Source: DASZHC01 sp035938215 (lineage in GTDB: Bacteria; Verrucomicrobiota; Verrucomicrobiia; Chthoniobacterales; JAFAMB01). From it: DNA of 30,707 nucleotides. How positions within the stretch are numbered: position 1 is the stretch's first letter; the number at the start of each line of letters is the position of its first letter. Under the pieces are notes generated by a model. It ran no database searches. It saw nothing but the letters and a program-made list of their open reading frames with translations, and had not been told where the DNA came from. A program made the position numbers and the translations under genes. Below, piece after piece: positions 1 to 8,829 of this stretch. The DNA is taken from NCBI GenBank assembly GCA_035938215.1, contig DASZHC010000066.1, forward strand, positions 1 to 30,707. Direction: 5' to 3'.

Positions 1-492
1 GTTGCTCACGTAAGTTTCGCGGATCCCGTAAGCGCTGGGTTGCGCGACATTATCGCACAGCAAGCCGCGGAACTCGGTTACACTATCCACAACGGTGGAG
101 TCTATGTGAACATGGATGGGCCCGCATTTTCGACCCGTGCGGAGTCCGAGTATTATCGGAGGATGGGATTCGACGTGATCGGGATGACATGTGCGCCTGA
201 GGCCAGGCTGGCACGTGAAGCCGAGATTTCGCTTGCCTCAATGAGCTTCGTAACCGATTACGACTGTTGGAAAGCCGAAGACGAACCAGTGAGTGCCCAG
301 ACGGTTATCGGAAACTTACTGGCAAACGCTGATGCGGCTAGAGAAATCCTTCCCAAGGTCATTCGAAATATTCCTTTGGAGCCAACGTGGCCTGAACATC
401 GCGCGCTCGATTTCGCCCTTATTACAGATCGAAAGCACTGGCCGGAAGCGACGGTCAGGAACATTGAAATAATTCTCAAACGATTTCTATAA
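1..492 (+). CDS. mtnP: S-methyl-5'-thioadenosine / purine nucleoside phosphorylase, 3' part (5' end outside window)
   Basis: The frame is open from base 1 (VAHVSFADP...) and ends at TAA 490-492, so about 163 C-terminal residues are present and the start lies upstream of the window. Visible family blocks are the 'HVSFADP' segment, 'NMDGPAFSTRAES' (MTAP members have the near-identical 'MEGPRFSTRAES'), 'DVIGMT..PEA.LAREAE' and 'VTDYDCW'. These form the substrate and phosphate pocket of PNP/MTAP trimeric phosphorylases. The enzyme splits 5'-methylthioadenosine (or another purine nucleoside) with phosphate into the base and a ribose-1-phosphate derivative, in the cytoplasm, as part of methionine/purine salvage. 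The choice between MTAP and inosine/guanosine PNP depends partly on residues upstream of the window, so substrate is likely but not certain. The next gene starts 4 nt after the stop, which suggests co-transcription. Confidence 0.9.
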   Translation, partial: VAHVSFADPVSAGLRDIIAQQAAELGYTIHNGGVYVNMDGPAFSTRAESEYYRRMGFDVIGMTCAPEARLAREAEISLASMSFVTDYDCWKAEDEPVSAQTVIGNLLANADAAREILPKVIRNIPLEPTWPEHRALDFALITDRKHWPEATVRNIEIILKRFL

Positions 493-496
493 CTCT

Positions 497-1369
497 ATGC
501 GTCTTGGCCTGATCATTTTACTTGGGTTTCTGGGTGAACTATTTGCGCACACCCAGGAAGCGCAACCAAGTCCTACACCTGGCGAAACACCAGCTAAGCC
601 CGCCACTTATACGCAGGCACGCGTCGATCAGCCGTTCATCGCAATGACCTTCGACGACGGCCCCAGCGCAGAAAATACGCCGCGTCTGCTTGAAATGCTG
701 AAAGAGCGCAATATCAAGGCTACCTTCTTCCTGATCGGGCAGAATGCTGCTTCTAACCCTGAGATTGTTCGACGCATCCTTGCAGATGGGCATGAAATTG
801 GAAATCATTCCTGGACGCATCCACAGCTCTCAAAGCTCTCTGACGACAGGGTCACAGCGGAAATAACAAAGACCCAGGAGGCTATCAAGAGCGCAAGCGG
901 GTTTACGCCGACCCTGCTGCGGCCGCCCTACGGAGCGATCACGCCGCGCCAGCGCGAATGGATTGAGAATCAGTTCGGGCTGAATATCATCCTTTGGTCC
1001 GTGGATCCGTTCGACTGGAAGAGGCCCGGTGCTTCGGTCATTACGCAGCGAATCCTTGCTCAGGTGCATCCAGGGGCTATTGTTCTGTCTCACGACATTC
1101 ACAAACAGACGGTAGACGCAATGCCGGCAACGCTCGATGGCCTCATTCGCAAGGGTTACAAGTTCGTGACCGTAAGCCAATTAATCGCAATGAATAAGCC
1201 AAAGCCATCGCCGTCACCTGTCGCCAAATCCGCGGCGGAACATGAAAATTCTCCGAAATCCGCAAAAACTGGCCAGGGAAGCGGGGCATCGGATGTGCAC
1301 GCTCAAGGCGGGGAGCACGTGGAGGAAACACCCTCTCCTACGCCGGCTTCCGCTGTGAAGCTCCAGTAG
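497..1369 (+). CDS. Secreted polysaccharide deacetylase (NodB homology domain, CE4)
   Basis: A 290-residue protein starting with a short hydrophobic segment (residues about 3-16, then A-H-T-Q), which looks like a signal peptide. All CE4 motifs are visible: TFDDGPS at 51-57 (catalytic base D53 and metal-binding D54), HSWTH at 104-108 (two metal-binding His), RPPYG at 142-146, a 'WSVDPFDW' segment near 166-173, and LSHDIH at 196-201. This is the zinc-dependent N-deacetylase fold acting on peptidoglycan, chitin-like or other N-acetylated glycans outside the cytoplasmic membrane. The last 60 residues or so are a low-complexity tail rich in Pro, Ser and Thr (KPSPSP, PSPTP) and may span or anchor to the wall. 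It lies 4 nt after mtnP and 17 nt before the dynamin-like gene. The exact glycan substrate cannot be read from sequence. Confidence 0.9.
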   Translation: MRLGLIILLGFLGELFAHTQEAQPSPTPGETPAKPATYTQARVDQPFIAMTFDDGPSAENTPRLLEMLKERNIKATFFLIGQNAASNPEIVRRILADGHEIGNHSWTHPQLSKLSDDRVTAEITKTQEAIKSASGFTPTLLRPPYGAITPRQREWIENQFGLNIILWSVDPFDWKRPGASVITQRILAQVHPGAIVLSHDIHKQTVDAMPATLDGLIRKGYKFVTVSQLIAMNKPKPSPSPVAKSAAEHENSPKSAKTGQGSGASDVHAQGGEHVEETPSPTPASAVKLQ

Positions 1370-1386
1370 GACTCACTCGCCCCAAA

Positions 1387-3105
1387 ATGGTTGTCGAGAA
1401 ATACCTCGAACTGCGCACCCAGCTCGGAACTGCGCTCAAGTCCATCGTGGTGCTTGCGAGTGAAATCGGAGCGCCTGGAGACACCCTTCAAAATATTCAG
1501 AATCTGGTGGCCAACCTCAACCAACCTTTTCTGTTTGTGGTCGTTGGGGAGGTAAAGGCCGGCAAATCGTCGCTGTTGAACGCACTATTCGGTCGCGACT
1601 TCTGCAAAGTCGACGTCCTGCCCGCAACGGACCGGATCTATATTTTCAAATACGGCGAGTCTGAATACGACGTGCAACTTTCGGAGCATCTTGCCGAGCG
1701 CCATCGGCCGATCGACTTTCTACGAGACTTCAACATCGTTGATACGCCTGGCACAAACACTATCGTCGCCAATCATCAGGAAATCACGGAGAACTTCGTG
1801 CCGATGGCCGATTTAATCGTCTTCGTTTTTTCGGTGACAAACCCCTGGGCGGCATCTGCATGGGATCTTCTCCGTCTAATTGGCCACCAGTGGAAAAAGA
1901 ATATCGTCTTTGTCGTGCAGCAGGCGGATTTGAGGGAACCGCATGAAGTGCAAGCTGTGGCAAAACATCTGGAACAGACGGCTCTCCATATTCTGAGTGT
2001 GAGTTGCCCTATTTTTGCTGTCTCAGCCAAGAAAGCTTTGCAGGCAAAAACAAATGCTGTCCCAGACCGAGAAAGGCTATGGAACGAAAGCAACTTCGGT
2101 CCGCTTGAAGATTGGATCACCGCAACGGTTTCTCAGAGCGAAGAACGGGGGGGAAAACTGCGCTCGGTGGCTCAGACGGCTCAAGTCCTGGCAGGAGGGT
2201 TGCGGGCGCGACTCCAGGGCTCGCTCGAGATTCTAAAATCTGATCAGGAAAAACTGGCATCCATCCGTGGAACGTTCGAAGCTCGGAAGGCCCAAACCAA
2301 GCGCCAGATCGGTGGATTTATACGCGAGATCGAACAGGCCTATGACGCCTGTCGGGAACGGGGCGAAAACGTATTGGAGCAGAAGTTGACCTTGGGCCAG
2401 ACATTCAAGATGGTTTTCTCGGGGACTCGATGGGAAAAGGACTTTCAAGGGCAGGTAGAAACTGAGCTGAGGAAGGAGATAGAGGTCAAAATCGAGCACG
2501 CGCTTACTCTTTTGGAATCAGACCTCCGCTCGATATGGCAGGATCTCCAGGACAAGGTTGAAGTTCAATTCGGATCGGCAAAGAAGCAGGTTCGCGCGGT
2601 GACGCCAGGGTTCCTTTCGCAGCGGCAGATGGTCCTTCAACGGCTCCGATTGACATTGATAGAGCAAATGTCCGATGCCAGAATCAAGGAACAGTTGCAC
2701 AGCCTTTTCGGAGAAACCGCTCGCTGGCTGCGCGTCCCGACGGGCCTGGCTGCCGCTGGCGGAATCGCGACCGTGATCGCGGCGCTGACGCACACAGCGC
2801 TTCTTGATGTTACCGGCACCGTCGCCGGACTTGCCGCATTGACCGGCACGATCTATGCCGTTTGGCGACGAAGAAAGATTCTGAATCAGTACAGGCTTCA
2901 GATGAATGAAAAGCGTGGAGAACTGACGCGAGCCGTCGAGGCGCAACTGACCCACGCGATAGATGCCTTTTACCAAGAGGTGGGTCAAACCTTCACACCT
3001 CTGGAAAGCTTTTGCGACTCCGAAGCGAGGCGGCATACTCCTCTGAAAGAACAATTGGATAAGCTCGATAGCTCTGTTGGTGCGATCAAGGCACAGCTTC
3101 GCTGA
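1387..3105 (+). CDS. Bacterial dynamin-like GTPase with C-terminal membrane segment
   Basis: A 572-residue GTPase of the dynamin superfamily. G1/P-loop is GEVKAGKS at 54-61, a Thr suitable for G2 sits at 81 (LPATD), G3 is DTPG at 119-122, and the G4 position reads QQAD at 178-181 instead of T/NKxD. After the GTPase domain comes a long, charged, helix-rich region (about 240-440), typical of the dynamin stalk. A hydrophobic patch at roughly 447-497 (GLAAAGGIATVIAAL and VAGLAALTGTIYAV, followed by WRRRK) should insert in the membrane. Bacterial dynamin-like proteins remodel or protect the cytoplasmic membrane. The position between a cell-wall deacetylase and cdsA fits an envelope role, but that is an inference. 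Bacterial dynamins often occur as adjacent pairs; here only one copy is present. Confidence 0.85.
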   Translation: MVVEKYLELRTQLGTALKSIVVLASEIGAPGDTLQNIQNLVANLNQPFLFVVVGEVKAGKSSLLNALFGRDFCKVDVLPATDRIYIFKYGESEYDVQLSEHLAERHRPIDFLRDFNIVDTPGTNTIVANHQEITENFVPMADLIVFVFSVTNPWAASAWDLLRLIGHQWKKNIVFVVQQADLREPHEVQAVAKHLEQTALHILSVSCPIFAVSAKKALQAKTNAVPDRERLWNESNFGPLEDWITATVSQSEERGGKLRSVAQTAQVLAGGLRARLQGSLEILKSDQEKLASIRGTFEARKAQTKRQIGGFIREIEQAYDACRERGENVLEQKLTLGQTFKMVFSGTRWEKDFQGQVETELRKEIEVKIEHALTLLESDLRSIWQDLQDKVEVQFGSAKKQVRAVTPGFLSQRQMVLQRLRLTLIEQMSDARIKEQLHSLFGETARWLRVPTGLAAAGGIATVIAALTHTALLDVTGTVAGLAALTGTIYAVWRRRKILNQYRLQMNEKRGELTRAVEAQLTHAIDAFYQEVGQTFTPLESFCDSEARRHTPLKEQLDKLDSSVGAIKAQLR

Positions 3106-3178
3106 GGTGTCGCTTCAAAACCCAAAACCCCATAGACGATTTCCTGGGCTTGTGGCAGTCTCCGCGCATCTCTTGCCA

Positions 3179-4042
3179 ATGAGTCGATTCTTACGGAGGC
3201 TGATCAGTGCGATTGCGATGTGGGCGATCGCGCTTTTTGTCATATTCTCCGGAAACGAAACGATTTTCCTGCTGCTCATCGGTTCGCTCGGTATGGCGGG
3301 CCTCTGGGAATATTTCCGGATGATCGAGCAATCAGGAATGCGTTGTTTCAAAGCCTTCGGGATGGCTTGCGGAGCCGCTTCGTTCATCGGCAGCTTTTTG
3401 GCGTTGCGAACAAATAGTCAGACCGCGGCCTACGACTTCGAGATGTTCGTGCTGCTCGTGTTTCTATTCGGTGTATTCGCGCGCCAAATGTTTCGGCCGA
3501 CAGCGAAGCAAGCACCTCTGGAAACGATGGCCTACACGCTGTTCGGGCTTTTGTACGTCGCATGGTTGTTTAACTTCCTTACCAAAATCGTTTACGTGAT
3601 CCCGAGATCGCCGGAAGGAGCCACAGCGGGTCAATTCTACGTGCTGTACCTGGTGGTGGTCACAAAATTTGGGGACATGGGCGCCTACCTTGTGGGGAGC
3701 CGAATTGGCCGGCACCAGATGATACCTCACGTCAGCCCTGCCAAAACCTGGGAGGGATTTTGCGGTTCGCTGGCATTCGCCGTTATCGGGAGTTACCTTC
3801 TTATCTTCTTGATGCCGCGACAGCTGGCGTGGTTGAATTTTCTTCACGCGACAATCCTCGGGCTTCTTATCGGTCTGGCCGCCGTTGTTGGAGATCTAGG
3901 GGAGTCCATTATAAAGCGAAGCACCGGTGTCAAAGATTCAGGGGCGGTGCTTCCGGGCATCGGAGGGATGTTGGACCTGATTGACAGTTTATTGTTTAGC
4001 GCTCCTATACTCTTCTTCTATTTGCGATTTTTAGTTCGATGA
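3179..4042 (+). CDS. cdsA: Phosphatidate cytidylyltransferase (CDP-diglyceride synthase)
   Basis: An integral membrane enzyme that makes CDP-diacylglycerol from phosphatidic acid and CTP, the branch point of phospholipid synthesis. I place the start at ATG 3179 (MSRFLRRLIS..., 287 aa), because the frame's upstream extension to TTG 3077 overlaps the GTPase gene and is not membrane-like. Several hydrophobic segments are visible along the protein. The family signature lies near the C-terminus: 'KRS.GVKDSG..LPGIGG.LDLIDSL'. The lysine and KDSG core are kept. The positions usually written HGG and DR read IGG and DL, a variation I believe occurs in other CdsA proteins. It follows the dynamin-like gene by 73 nt, and its stop overlaps the dxr start by 4 nt (ATGA), so cdsA and dxr are translationally coupled. 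Confidence 0.93.
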   Translation: MSRFLRRLISAIAMWAIALFVIFSGNETIFLLLIGSLGMAGLWEYFRMIEQSGMRCFKAFGMACGAASFIGSFLALRTNSQTAAYDFEMFVLLVFLFGVFARQMFRPTAKQAPLETMAYTLFGLLYVAWLFNFLTKIVYVIPRSPEGATAGQFYVLYLVVVTKFGDMGAYLVGSRIGRHQMIPHVSPAKTWEGFCGSLAFAVIGSYLLIFLMPRQLAWLNFLHATILGLLIGLAAVVGDLGESIIKRSTGVKDSGAVLPGIGGMLDLIDSLLFSAPILFFYLRFLVR

Positions 4043-5190
4043 GAAAACGCGGAGTAATCCTCCTTGGGTCTACAGGATCGATCGGAACAAGCGCCATCAA
4101 GGTTGCCGAAACGATACCCGATCGCATGGAGATTGTCGCCATGGCCGCCTACCAAAATGCCGCCAAACTGGCGGAAGTGGCGAATCGCGTTCGGCCGAAA
4201 GCGATCTGCCTGGTTGATTCTTCCGGCCTGATGGAATTGCGCGGGCGGCTGGCGTATGACCCGACTATCTTGACAGGAGAAGAAGGCTTGATCGAGCTGG
4301 CTACCCTGGCAGACGCAGATCTCGTCCTGGTGGCAATTATGGGAACGGCGGGTCTCCGGCCGGCATTGGCCGCGATCGAATCTGGGAAGGATCTCGCCGT
4401 TGCAAGCAAAGAGATTCTGGTTATGGCCGGGCAAATAGTTATGGAACGGGCGCAACGAAAGGGGGTGTTGATCCTGCCCGTAGACAGTGAACACAACGCC
4501 ATTTTTCAGTGCCTGGAAGGGAAAGAGGGGCGTCATATCAACAACCTGATTTTGACAGCATCCGGCGGCCCTTTTCGCCAGCTGCCGGTCGAAAAGTTAC
4601 AGATGGTCACGAAAAGCGACGCTCTGAAGCATCCCACCTGGAAGATGGGACAAAAGATCACGATTGATTCGGCGACTCTGTTTAACAAGGGATTGGAAAT
4701 GATCGAGGCTCACTGGTTGTTTGATGTCCCGATGAGCAAGGTGCAGGTCGTGGTACATCCACAGAGCATCATTCATTCGATGGTAGAATTTGTTGACGGT
4801 TCGATTCTTGCCCAACTAAGCCATTCCGACATGTGTTTTCCTATTCAGTATGCCGTTACTTGGCCGGACCGCGTAGCGCACAGCCTGAAGACCTTGAGGC
4901 TGGCGGACGTCCGGCGACTGGATTTTGAAGAGCCAAGGTATGACGCATTTCCGGCGCTGAAACTTGCGCGTGAGGCGGGCGAAATCGGTGGAGTGCTACC
5001 GGCAGTCTTGAATGCCGCGAATGAGGAGGCAGTCCAAGCATTTCTAGACGACCGGATTCCATTTCCTGAAATCTGGTTATTAGTGCAGAGCGCCATGGAG
5101 CATCACGCAAATTTGGCTGAACCCGACCTGGATGATATAGTCCGTGCGGACCGCGAAGCCAGAGAGTTCGTGCGCCGAACTTTAGTGTAA
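4039..5190 (+). CDS. dxr: 1-deoxy-D-xylulose 5-phosphate reductoisomerase
   Basis: A 383-residue cytoplasmic enzyme converting DXP to MEP with NADPH and a divalent metal, the first committed step of the non-mevalonate isoprenoid pathway. The NADPH loop GSTGSIG is at 10-16. Further family blocks are ASKE.LVMAG, PVDSEH.AIFQ (metal and substrate binding), TASGGPF, and the long conserved stretch HPTWKMG.KITIDSATL.NKGLE, followed by VVHPQSIIHSMVEF. Length matches the family (about 380-400). The ATG at 4039 overlaps the cdsA stop (ATGA), and rseP starts 9 nt after its stop. Together with ispG two genes downstream it places two MEP-pathway enzymes in one apparent operon. Confidence 0.97.
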   Translation: MRKRGVILLGSTGSIGTSAIKVAETIPDRMEIVAMAAYQNAAKLAEVANRVRPKAICLVDSSGLMELRGRLAYDPTILTGEEGLIELATLADADLVLVAIMGTAGLRPALAAIESGKDLAVASKEILVMAGQIVMERAQRKGVLILPVDSEHNAIFQCLEGKEGRHINNLILTASGGPFRQLPVEKLQMVTKSDALKHPTWKMGQKITIDSATLFNKGLEMIEAHWLFDVPMSKVQVVVHPQSIIHSMVEFVDGSILAQLSHSDMCFPIQYAVTWPDRVAHSLKTLRLADVRRLDFEEPRYDAFPALKLAREAGEIGGVLPAVLNAANEEAVQAFLDDRIPFPEIWLLVQSAMEHHANLAEPDLDDIVRADREAREFVRRTLV

Positions 5191-5199
5191 CATAAGTAT

Positions 5200-6846
5200 A
5201 TGATTTTGAACATCTTGCGCGTAGCCCTCACGATTGTAGAGGTTCTACTGATTTTTAATCTTCTCATTATTGTTCACGAACTGGGCCACTTTCTGGCTGC
5301 GCGATGGAGAGGATTGCACGTCGATAAATTCGGAATCTGGTTTGGGCGCCCGATTTGGAAGAAAACTGTTAACGACGTTGAATACAGCTTGGGATGGATA
5401 CCCGCCGGCGGCTTTGTTCTGCTGCCACAAATGGCGCCGATGGAAGCCGTGGAAGGCAAATCCGGCATCCAGCGGCAGGACCTCCCCCCGGTTGGACCGG
5501 TGGACAAGATCATCGTGGCATTCGCGGGTCCGCTTTTCAGTTTCATGTTGGCGCTCGTCTTTGCGGTCATCGTCTGGGCGGTCGGCAAACCAACTGTAGA
5601 GGCAGAGGCAACAACGACGATCGGGTACGTAGCGCCCGATGAACCAGCCGCAAAAGCAGGCTTCCAGCCCGGGGACAAGATTCTGGAGGTCGATGGGCAT
5701 CCTGTATCCCGTTTTGCCGGTATGGTCGACAGCATCACTTGGTATGTGGTGCGAAGCGAAGGGGAAACGATTCCTTTCAAGGTGCAGCGTGGCGATAGAA
5801 TCCTGACCATCGACACTGGTTACACGCGACCTGAGACCAGGGGTTGGGAGAGGAAGTCTCTTCGGCAGGTAGGAATCGCGCCGGCGATCACGCCGATCGT
5901 TTTCAAGGTGACCGATGGTTCGGCGGCGGGGCTCGCCGGGATACAACCGAATGACGAAATCGTCGCCGTAGGCGGTGAACGGCTTTATCATCCTCAGCAT
6001 ATCGTGGAATGGGCTCAGTCTCATCCGGGGAAACCGCTGGTACTCACCATTGTGCGTAACAGGAAAACCCTTGAGGTCACGCTCGAGGCCACCCGACCGC
6101 TCGTTTCAAGCGTTATCAAGAACAGCCCCGCCGACGTCGCAGGCATCAAGGCGGGAGATCGGATCCTTTCGCTGGACGGACATTCGATTTATGATCCAAC
6201 CGAGATATTCAAGCGGATCGAGAGCGACCCGAACGTTCCTTTCTCCCTTACACTCGCAACAGGCCCTCAGGCGAGAACCGTACGGGTTCTTCCGGCCATT
6301 CCGGATGGCCAAAGCAGAGCCGTTCTTGGAATTGTTTATGCCTCGGACTCGCAAGGGATTATCTGGGACGGCAGCGGCAAGCTCACCATAGTTCACATTT
6401 CGCCGCTGGAACAAATTGTTGCCGCCGTGGAAACCATAGGGAACACCATCGGAGCTCTTCTTTCGCCACAGTCCGACATTAAACTGCAGCACATGAGCGG
6501 TCCGATCATGATTATGCAGACCTACTACAGGCTGTTTGACACCGACTTCGGCTGGCAGCTGGCTCTTTGGTTCAGCGTCGTCTTCAATGTCAACCTGGCG
6601 ATGATTAATCTTCTGCCCATTCCGGTGCTCGATGGAGGGCACATTGTGCTGGCACTTATTGAGGGCATTCGGAAACGCCCGATCAATATCCGCGTGCTTG
6701 AAGTTGTCCAGGGAGCGTGCGCGCTCCTGCTCATTGGCTTCATGCTCTACGTTTCATTTTACGACGCGCAGGATTTGCCCTGGAATTCAAATCACAAAAC
6801 AAGGTTCAGCGTGCCAGCCAAACCCGCACCTCCGGAAAACCAATGA
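5200..6846 (+). CDS. rseP: RseP/S2P-type intramembrane zinc metalloprotease with three PDZ domains
   Basis: A site-2 protease of the inner membrane. The zinc motif HELGH is at 26-30 inside the first transmembrane segment, and the partner motif N.LPIPVLDGGH lies near residue 470-480 in a later membrane segment. Between them are three PDZ-like repeats, each with a recognisable 'P..aG...GD.I..vdG' core: about 137-205 (PAAKAGFQPGDKILEVDG), 228-300 (SAAGLAGIQPNDEIVAVGG) and 300-375 (PADVAGIKAGDRILSLDG). At 548 residues it is about 100 longer than E. coli RseP, which has two PDZ domains; the third domain explains the excess. RseP enzymes cleave anti-sigma factors or remnant signal peptides after a first cut. 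The start at ATG 5200 puts HELGH at the usual place. The stop overlaps ispG by 4 nt. Confidence 0.93.
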   Translation: MILNILRVALTIVEVLLIFNLLIIVHELGHFLAARWRGLHVDKFGIWFGRPIWKKTVNDVEYSLGWIPAGGFVLLPQMAPMEAVEGKSGIQRQDLPPVGPVDKIIVAFAGPLFSFMLALVFAVIVWAVGKPTVEAEATTTIGYVAPDEPAAKAGFQPGDKILEVDGHPVSRFAGMVDSITWYVVRSEGETIPFKVQRGDRILTIDTGYTRPETRGWERKSLRQVGIAPAITPIVFKVTDGSAAGLAGIQPNDEIVAVGGERLYHPQHIVEWAQSHPGKPLVLTIVRNRKTLEVTLEATRPLVSSVIKNSPADVAGIKAGDRILSLDGHSIYDPTEIFKRIESDPNVPFSLTLATGPQARTVRVLPAIPDGQSRAVLGIVYASDSQGIIWDGSGKLTIVHISPLEQIVAAVETIGNTIGALLSPQSDIKLQHMSGPIMIMQTYYRLFDTDFGWQLALWFSVVFNVNLAMINLLPIPVLDGGHIVLALIEGIRKRPINIRVLEVVQGACALLLIGFMLYVSFYDAQDLPWNSNHKTRFSVPAKPAPPENQ

Positions 6847-8651
6847 GAGACGCTTCTTTTTGTCCCGATCCAATGCGTTATCGCCGGAGAGCTACCCGAG
6901 AAGTCAGGGTTGGTAACGTCGGCGTAGGGGGACGAAATCCGATTCGCGTTCAGTCCATGATCACCTGCGACACCATGGATACCGATGCGTGTATTCGGCA
7001 AACGCTGGAGTTGGCCGGGGTCGGATGTGAGATTGTGCGAATCACCGCTCCGACGGTCAAAGATGCGCAGAACCTGGAGCATATCAAAAAGGGTTTGCTC
7101 AAGAAGGGCTGCGACGTTCCCATCGTGGCCGACATTCACTTCAAACCAGAAGCTGCGATGGAGGCGGCCCGCTGGGTGGAAAAAGTGCGCATTAATCCAG
7201 GAAATTACGCGGATTCGAAGAAATTCGCGGTAAAGGAATATACCGATGACCAGTACGCAGCCGAACTGAGCCGGATCCGGGAACGGTTTACTCCGCTCGT
7301 ACGGATCTGCCAGGAGCGGGGCATCAGTTTGCGCATCGGTACGAACCACGGCTCTCTCAGCGATCGAATCATGAACCGATACGGCGATACGCCGCTAGGC
7401 ATGGTCGAGAGCGCGCTCGAATTTGCCGGAATTGCACGGGAGCTGGACTTTCACGCTTTTATTTTTTCGATGAAGGCGAGCAACCCGAAGGTCATGATCT
7501 CCGCTTACCGGCTGCTTGTCGCTCGACTGCTCGAGGAGGGTCCGGATTGGAACTACCCGGTTCATCTGGGGGTCACTGAAGCGGGCGATGGTGAAGATGG
7601 GCGTATTAAGAGCGCGATAGGAATAGGTTCCCTCCTAGCGGACGGGATTGGCGATACGGTCCGAGTCTCCCTGACGGAGGACAGCGTTCACGAAATTCCG
7701 GTTGCCCAAAAACTCGTTGCCGAATATAACAGTCGGCCCGCTCAGGAAAGCGGCAATCAGCAACCGGATACCATCTTGTCGTTTGATCCTTTCTCTTATG
7801 CGCGACGGGCAACTGACAGGATCGACGTAAACGGCGTGTTGACTGCGGGCGAAGAAACAATTCGTGTTGTGGTGCGCCGTCAAGGCTTTGACCGGGTATC
7901 GCACAAGCTCGAAAAGCTTGGCGATTTTCGACCTGAGATTGTTCTTGAGTCTGTTGACCTGATCGCTGTGGATCCTCGGGATGCCGATGCGGTAAACGCG
8001 ATCAATCAGTCGCGCACTCCCCGATTTGTCACGATCAAAGATCACGTCAATATTCCCGTTATCACCGCGTATCGGTTGCTTGCGGCGAAAATCGATACCC
8101 GCCATCCGATACTTTTGAAGGATACTTTTGTACCTTCCGAGGATCCGGATCGCAATTTCCTCGAGACCCTCCTCGCATCCGCGACAAACATCGGAGCATT
8201 GCTTTGCGACGGCATCGGAGACGCTGTTTTGGTTCAGGGAGAAGAGGCGCCAGGTCAGTCATTGCGGTTGGCTTACAACATCCTGCAGGCGGCAGGTGCC
8301 CGGATTTTCAAGACCGACTATGTGGCGTGCCCCTCGTGCGGCCGGACCTTATTCAATCTGCAAACAACAACCGCGCGGATCAAAGCGGCCACGGCTCATT
8401 TGAAGGGTGTCAAAATTGCGATCATGGGATGTATCGTGAATGGTCCGGGCGAAATGGCCGATGCGGATTTCGGCTACGTCGGTGGGGCGCCTGGGAAAGT
8501 GAATCTGTACGTAGGTAAGAAGGCGGTGAAATTCAACATCCCTGAAATTGAGGCCGTAGATCGGCTGATAGATCTCATTCGTGAGCATGGCCGCTGGACG
8601 GAGCCCTCCTTGAACGAACTGGCGGCTCTCACCGCAACTGTGGCGAACTGA
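6843..8651 (+). CDS. ispG: (E)-4-hydroxy-3-methylbut-2-enyl-diphosphate synthase, long form
   Basis: A [4Fe-4S] enzyme converting MEcPP to HMBPP, the penultimate MEP-pathway step. I take ATG 6843 as the start (MRDASFCPDP..., 602 aa). It overlaps the rseP stop as ATGA, while the longer frame back to 6717 lies wholly inside rseP. The N-terminal TIM-barrel carries 'NPIRVQSM' and 'R.NPGNYAD'. The C-terminal iron-sulfur domain carries CPSC (496-499) and GCIVNGPGE (Cys about 530), giving the three cluster cysteines. The protein is far longer than the 370-residue E. coli form because of a middle domain of about 250 residues. This long architecture is known from Chlamydiae, Bacteroidetes, plants and related bacteria, and it supports a PVC-group assignment. 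Confidence 0.96.
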   Translation: MRDASFCPDPMRYRRRATREVRVGNVGVGGRNPIRVQSMITCDTMDTDACIRQTLELAGVGCEIVRITAPTVKDAQNLEHIKKGLLKKGCDVPIVADIHFKPEAAMEAARWVEKVRINPGNYADSKKFAVKEYTDDQYAAELSRIRERFTPLVRICQERGISLRIGTNHGSLSDRIMNRYGDTPLGMVESALEFAGIARELDFHAFIFSMKASNPKVMISAYRLLVARLLEEGPDWNYPVHLGVTEAGDGEDGRIKSAIGIGSLLADGIGDTVRVSLTEDSVHEIPVAQKLVAEYNSRPAQESGNQQPDTILSFDPFSYARRATDRIDVNGVLTAGEETIRVVVRRQGFDRVSHKLEKLGDFRPEIVLESVDLIAVDPRDADAVNAINQSRTPRFVTIKDHVNIPVITAYRLLAAKIDTRHPILLKDTFVPSEDPDRNFLETLLASATNIGALLCDGIGDAVLVQGEEAPGQSLRLAYNILQAAGARIFKTDYVACPSCGRTLFNLQTTTARIKAATAHLKGVKIAIMGCIVNGPGEMADADFGYVGGAPGKVNLYVGKKAVKFNIPEIEAVDRLIDLIREHGRWTEPSLNELAALTATVAN

Positions 8652-8829
8652 GATATTACTTAGCCCCGTCCTTTTCCGCAAAAGCTTTCCGTTGCCTTGT
8701 CGGTGCGCCGCTGATACAAATATTGTTTTCCAGGAGGCGATCGTAGTTGTCCCGGTCCCGCTTTGACCCGATCAATTCCTGCGTGCATCATGAATTCACA
8801 TAGGGCCGCTTTTACCCAACTCAGAACTT

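Noticed and set aside
3077..3178. Upstream extension of cdsA to TTG 3077
   Set aside because: Overlaps the GTPase gene and adds a polar stretch before the first membrane segment; ATG 3179 fits the family.
5245..6024. Minus-strand frame of 259 codons
   Set aside because: Inside rseP, antisense, with Arg/His-rich composition and no recognisable domain.
6717..6842. Upstream extension of ispG
   Set aside because: Entirely within rseP; ATG 6843 gives the usual N-terminus and the ATGA overlap.
8652..8829. Regulatory RNA or promoter element before the first transketolase
   Set aside because: No stable hairpin, repeat or recognised box was found in these 178 bases.
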